NCBI GenBank assembly: GCA_014871385.1
Contig: CM026424.1
Location: forward strand, 19,931,321-19,995,320
DNA: 64,000 nt
Direction: 5' to 3'
Source: Ceratodon purpureus
Lineage: Eukaryota > Streptophyta > Bryopsida > Pseudoditrichales > Ditrichaceae
A program made the position numbers and the translations under genes. The notes beneath the pieces are model-generated. The model was not told the DNA's origin. It ran no database searches and saw nothing but the letters and a program-made list of their open reading frames with translations. Below, piece by piece: positions 58,898 through 64,000 of the stretch. Every line of letters starts with the position of its first letter. Position 1 is the first letter of the stretch.

Positions 58898-60347
58898 TCA
58901 CAGACCTGAAGGGAGCTGGAAGGAGGGACTGGCAGCGCCGGGCCAAGTTTGGGGCAAGTTATAAGGTGCCGTCAAGTTGTAGCACGCCGGCTGCACCACC
59001 AAATCCATCTCCATCGCGCTCTGCTGCACCTGGAATGTCGTCGTCTGGAATTGGAACTCCTGTCCCGTGAAGCTAGACGGCGGGGAGGATAAAGAGGAGG
59101 TGCTATACGGGGAGAAGGCCTCTGCGAAGATCCCTTCCATGTCGAAGTCGCTGATGATGAGCTCTTCCATGTTGTTGGGATGATCCGGGATGAGGAGGTG
59201 GTCGGAGATGTCGGGGAGGTTGAGTTCGAAGTTGTCGTCGTTCCAGAGGATGTCGACTTCTTCGTACCCGAGGGGGGTGTCGGGGTTTGGGGTAGGGAGG
59301 AGTTGCGGTGGGGTTAGGATCAGTGGAGTGGCGGGTGGGAAGCGGGCGGCGTATGCTTGGGATTCGTTCTTTATGAACGAGACGACGTCCTTGAACATCG
59401 CCTCGTTGGCGATGTCCGTGAGGTCCAGGTGGGACGGGATCTCGGTGTCGTATTGGTCGAGTTCCGAGCATGGGAGGTTGAATTTTTTTTTCTTCGTGCA
59501 TTTCAGGAGCTTGCGCGCCAGGTCGACGCCTCTTGCCGCGCTCTCTTCAGCTTCGAACGTGCCGAGCCAGACTTTCTTATCAACGTCTTTCCACTCCGCG
59601 ACGCGTATCTCGGCCACCCACTTGCGGAGGTCCGGACGGAAGCGCACCCCATAGTGGATGGAGCTCCCCTTGCGGGGCGACGAGATTTGTTTATGAGGTT
59701 CTTCATCCCCCTCCGACTTTGATCTCGCTCTCTTCCCCCTGCAAGATGCAAAATCACCGAAAAAACTTCAAGCCCTAGTTCACTGAATGGCATATATGTT
59801 CTGTACCCAAACTAGCATAACTAGTCAACTTAAGAACCCCAGATCATGGCCAGTACCAGATTTTGAAAAGGTTGCTATGTTGTAACAAGGGTCCGCAAAC
59901 TATAGTCTACAGTCAAAGAAACCTCTTAACATGAAACTGAAGCATAGTGCACATAATTTGGACGATGGAAAGATGTTCAAGTACTCTCAAAATACACATG
60001 ATCCGGCAAATGACTAGCCATCTGGATGCTTTACAGTGAACAATGCCATGATTCGTGTTCTCATTCACGCTGTAAGGGAGTGGAATGATAATGTACCGCT
60101 GCTTGGGGACCTGGCTATCGCCATCCGTGGTGGGAAATGGTAGATCAACATCTTGCACTTTGGGAGTATAAATGGCTGCCTTGAGACGATTGCCATCGGC
60201 TATGGCAGCCTGAGAGCGACCATAGCCATTGCGAATGGATGGAGGCCGACGGCCATGCGAAGGCGCATTCCGAGTCCCTGTGCTTTCGATGAAGTGCTCC
60301 AGGGCAAAGCAGCGGTCATCCAGTGCCGTTATGAAGCTCTCCGGCAT
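58898..60347 (-). CDS. AP2/ERF-domain transcription factor (363 aa, 2 exons)
   Basis: Exon 1 is 60347-60097 (ATG in MPESFITALDDRC) and exon 2 is 59738-58898; donor CG|GTACAT and acceptor TGCAG restore the frame. A basic patch GKRARSKSE may act as a nuclear signal. The AP2 domain (about residues 110-165) reads IHYGVRFRPDLRKWVAEIRV, then VWLGTFEAEESAARGVDLAR, close to the ERF consensus YRGVRxRxxGKWVAEIR and WLGTFxTAEEAAxAYDxAA, with changes at the Arg-Gly and Ala-Tyr-Asp positions. The C-terminal half is acidic with Pro and Gln runs (GYEEVDILWNDDNFELNL; DFDMEGIFAEAF), typical of activation domains. Target elements (GCC-box or DRE) cannot be fixed. Confidence 0.88.
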
Positions 60348-63300
60348 TTTCAACAACCAAGCAGTGATCAACCTGATAATCCAAATAAATATCGACTACT
60401 GTTCCTTACCCTGCCGCTCTCAGTCGGTGATCGATGATCCTCTGCTTCACACAACTGCTACTTGCTATGCGTGGCTGTGTCTAATGGTGTGCAGGAATAT
60501 GTGCAGGACTTCTAATTCGGTGCAGCTATACAAACACAAAAAAAAATGACAAACCAAAAAGCAAGCTCGTGATGTTGTACGCTTGTTCTCCTTTTGTTCA
60601 TACTATCCATACTCACGACAACAATCCCCAACTTGCTCCTGTATACCCCATACAAAATGTTCGCCACCTCTCTCAAAACGTTTCACCGACTCTTCACAGC
60701 CCTGCTCCTTCACCCAAGTTCTTAAACACCGATACTTGTCACTGTGCACCCAGATGTGCGGAGATGACCCCCGTTCCTCCAACTTACACCTTTTGTAGGG
60801 AGCTTTACAGCCGTCGTGACATCACATCATATGCAAATATCAAGCTATGGAATATTGATTGCCGAACTCCACCTCTGTTCAACACAGAGACCCTCGAAAG
60901 ATGGCAGACAATGGCTTCCAAAAGATAATTGCACTGAAAGCTTGAGCTTAGTTATCAGCTCTCACTCAGGCAGGCTTGATGTACTAAGTATGCTTGGCAG
61001 CTACACAAGGTGGTCCAGCTTTGATGTTCTAGCTCAGGGAAACATTCGCATTGAGCTTTATAAGTGCTGCTACACCGCCCTCAAACACATACCGGTACTG
61101 ATCAGGGGATCCATCCGCACTGTTGCCACTGAATTGTGCCTGTTCTCTTAAAATTCCCTTGAATTTATGATGTCATTAATCTGGCGGTATAGTTTGTGCA
61201 ATCCTTAATGATGTTGTCATGAGTTGATTTTGTCAATGACAGACACTGTGTTGTTGAATTTGCAGCTTCCTGAAGTTCGTGATTGGCAAATGAGGAATTT
61301 GCTGAGGTTAATTTTACTGATTCTACAAATTTCCAAATTTCCGAAAATGCCAGTGTGCCTGATCAGCTGAGTGAAGGATTAGATGCGGTTGATGTCTCCG
61401 ACATACCGGGTTGTTTTCATGTAGATTTAATAGTAGTGTGGCGCTAGTTGCAGACAATGAGAGTAATTAAGCATGCCAACCAGGAGGGTGTCATTGGATT
61501 TTGAAGCTTGACGTTCCAAGCTGGATAATTGACCCTGTTACGGTATGTCATGTTTGGTATTTTCAAGAGCTTTTGTATGATATGATAAACAGATAAAAAA
61601 AGACAAAAGAAAAGAGGGTTTGACCGCATTTTAATGCAACATTTTTTGATATTACCATAGCACTAAAAACGGTAACTAATGTGATTCGCATTTCAAAATG
61701 CTATTTGGTTTAAGCCTTGACTCTACGAGACGCAGAACACCTTCCAATGCATCCTTTTACAGATCTGTTAAGTTGTGACGTTGTGACCTATGCTATTCCG
61801 GTTGTTCTCCCACACTACTTACGGTATGGTACTTTGTTGTCTTTTATGACTGCTCTGATTTGTATTTTTTAACAAGTGTGGATTGAATGTAAGCACACTC
61901 AACCTCAAAATAACTGTCTATTTGACATACATTCTGGTGCTGTGTTGCATGCACTTTCAAAACCCCACCTGGTCCAAATTTCAATATTACATATTGAACA
62001 GCCTGCGTTGCCTCCAAGGATGTTCTATTCCATACACTCAAACAGATGTGAAACATTGAGTGTTTGATGTCAAAATATTTAGGTCTCTGTGTCACCATCA
62101 TTTCCTCCATGGTTGAAGAGCACACCATGGGCATTGGTAAGTGAAAACACAAGACTTTGGATGAATGTTGCAAAATTGAGTCGACATCGCGGTGTGCGGA
62201 GCGGTCATTGTGGAGTGCAAAGTGGACATTTATCGAGAATTCTACATCAGTTGGGGTGTTTGGAGTGTTTGGAGTGTGGAGTGTGGAGTGGGGTTGGAAA
62301 GTTGACTTTGTAGTTCTAGACCGTGTGTCTTCCGATGTTATAATTTGTGTTCTTTACCTAGAACTCTGTTTTGCTGCGGAAATCAAAAATTAGTGTTCCA
62401 TGGGCTTTCCCTGATGGGTGAGAGGTACCTCAGCTAGGAATATATGGCTTAGTACGTAATCCACGGCGTATACCTATCCTTCAAAGTTTGTACCTTATGT
62501 TGAGCAATGCGCAGCTTTGTCTCATATAATATTTCGCACGGACTCTGTATGACTCTTTACTTGGTTCAATATCAAATATGCCAGTCCATACAAATGCGGG
62601 TAGTTATCAGGTTGCATGTTTGAAAGGATTTCCTCAACAAGCTTCGTCACTCATGTTTGCCTTGAGAAAGAGTTCATGTTATTCAAAATTTCTATTTCCC
62701 AAATTTAGTCTACCTTACCACAAAAAGACAAGGCAGAAGTAGCATTGCAGGTTCATAATTTCACACAGCTCTGAAATTGTTTGTTCATTTCTACACAGTC
62801 ACCATCTGTGTTTTGTTCGTCTAATGGGTATGTCAAAATTCTCAAAATCCTTGGAAATGGGTGTGCAGAAATCGGTTGTTGAACATGACTGTGGTAATCT
62901 GTAGAGTTTATAATGCAAATCATGTATTTTGACACGCTCTTACCCACATACATCAAATACCATGGGCACATGAATGACTAACAGAATGTCAACTTCATTG
63001 CAAACTTAGGGGCACTTCGTACCCGTACCGGTCTAGGCTATTTAGTACTAACGAACTCAACCACTACTCCCAATTACAGAACCAGATTCCAAAATTTTGA
63101 TCCTAGACACAGCATCCAATATCCCTGATCGTTGACCTGGCACTTTGCCAATGTTTTTTCAATCTTTATTGGTCGTCAAAGCCAAAACATTGGGCCGATG
63201 ACATTGAGACATGGTATGCGAACGCCGGGGGAAAACCTAAACAATTGTTAATAAAGCATGTGTTTTTTTTAGATTTTTAAACTCTTGGATTCTGATTTTT

Positions 63301-64000
63301 TTAATACTTAATTTGAAGGTTTTTGAAATCTATCAAGATCTAATTGATCCACAAAGGTATTGCTTGCAGTTATGTCTTGTACCATTTTAATAATAGAAGG
63401 CATTTTTAGCACTAAGTGATGTTATTTTTATTCATTTCATAATTCTTCCAATTAGAGTCAATTCTATTTTTATTTCAAAATAGACATGAAATAAACATAT
63501 TTCAAAATATTTCAAAATGTGTGTCTAGCAAAGTTAATTGTGGTTTTTCCAATGTAATTATACTCTATCAACTCCTTGCCGGTTTTATATACAGTATGTT
63601 TGGAGCTTTAGATCACAATGATATTAAATGATGAAAAAAATCAACAATATATTTGTAAAATATTTTTTTGTTTAATATTTTATATTCATATAATGATTTT
63701 TGGTCTATCATTTTGTAAGGTTTTATTTTGACAAATATTCAAATTTTATTTAAATTAATATAGTGACTCTCATGTCAAAAATTTATTTAGACATTGCTAC
63801 TTCATTTAAATCAATCAATTATCACAATATAGATTTAGCACTACAAAAAAATTCAGATCTAAATGTTAGATAAATGTTGGGTTCTTGTAGTTTTTAGATT
63901 TATTGGCTCAACTAAGGTCTTAAAAGACAATTAATCTAATGTGAACAAATTATTTTGTTTCATCAACCCTGAGTCACTAGCCTATAAGCAAATCTCCTCA
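60348..64000. other. Right end: ERF upstream region and non-coding DNA
   Basis: 60.35-61.2 kb is moderately GC-rich and may hold the ERF promoter and leader. Open frames at 60569-60928 and 60816-61151 have no splice or domain support. A short tandem of GGAGTGT words lies at about 62,255-62,300. From 63.2 kb on the DNA is AT-rich with no gene. Confidence 0.4.

Noticed and set aside
1..64000. CRISPR array, rRNA operon or full LTR retrotransposon
   Set aside because: No regularly spaced direct repeats, rRNA sequence or paired LTRs were seen by eye.

Overview
This window is nuclear DNA from a land plant, most probably a bryophyte and likely a moss. The evidence is spliced GT-AG genes, a cytosolic ribosomal protein eS24 gene, plant-type Mediator subunit 32, AP2/ERF and PLATZ genes, a nuclear tRNA-Gly and a chloroplast-targeted tandem family. 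Moss is my inference from gene style; species is not determined. All exon models were built by eye from splice sites and codon phase.

Layout. 1-3.0 kb is AT-rich with no gene. About 3.0-21.0 kb is a compositionally distinct, more GC-rich block that looks like a large cargo-carrying DNA transposon or other integrated element. It holds a coiled-coil protein (4621-5286, minus), a long transposase-like reading frame broken by two in-frame stops (6351-10907, minus), an eight-exon gene for a predicted 1,110-residue protein fusing a ParB-like domain to a DNA N4/N6-methylase-like domain (11554-17967, plus), a small two-exon basic/acidic protein (18206-18701, minus) and an unknown 214-residue protein (19274-19918, plus). 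Seventeen copies of a near-perfect palindrome of the type ATGGCGCCGGCGCCAT are scattered through this block and I saw none elsewhere in the window. A roughly 100-bp segment at its right edge (20.91-21.01 kb) recurs inverted at 36.36-36.46 kb.

After an AT-rich gap come ordinary host genes: MED32 (23410-24720), tRNA-Gly(GCC) (25382-25452, minus) and a nine-exon class I O-methyltransferase (25696-27935). From 29 to 38 kb, and again at 50.4-51.6 kb, lie five paralogues of a predicted thylakoid-lumen, LEA-like, Ala/Lys/Gly-rich protein (called L1-L5 here). They share a promoter module (CCAAGTGGC, then ACGTGG, then CACTGG) and show stepwise intron loss (4, 3 and 2 exons) and patchy gene conversion. 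A Tourist/Harbinger-type MITE sits at 36541-36804.

38-50 kb is AT-rich and gene-poor, with a piggyBac transposase relic (42452-42895) and an intronless PLATZ-like gene (46770-47267). The right end has a two-exon secreted glycine-rich protein (53227-53804, minus), the ribosomal protein eS24 gene (55478-56430, minus) and an AP2/ERF factor (58898-60347, minus). The last 3.6 kb shows no gene I can support.

The strongest candidate for something undescribed is the 3-21 kb element: a MULE/SWIM-type transposase next to a eukaryotic, intron-bearing ParB-methylase fusion, in DNA seeded with a repeated palindrome that could be its recognition site.
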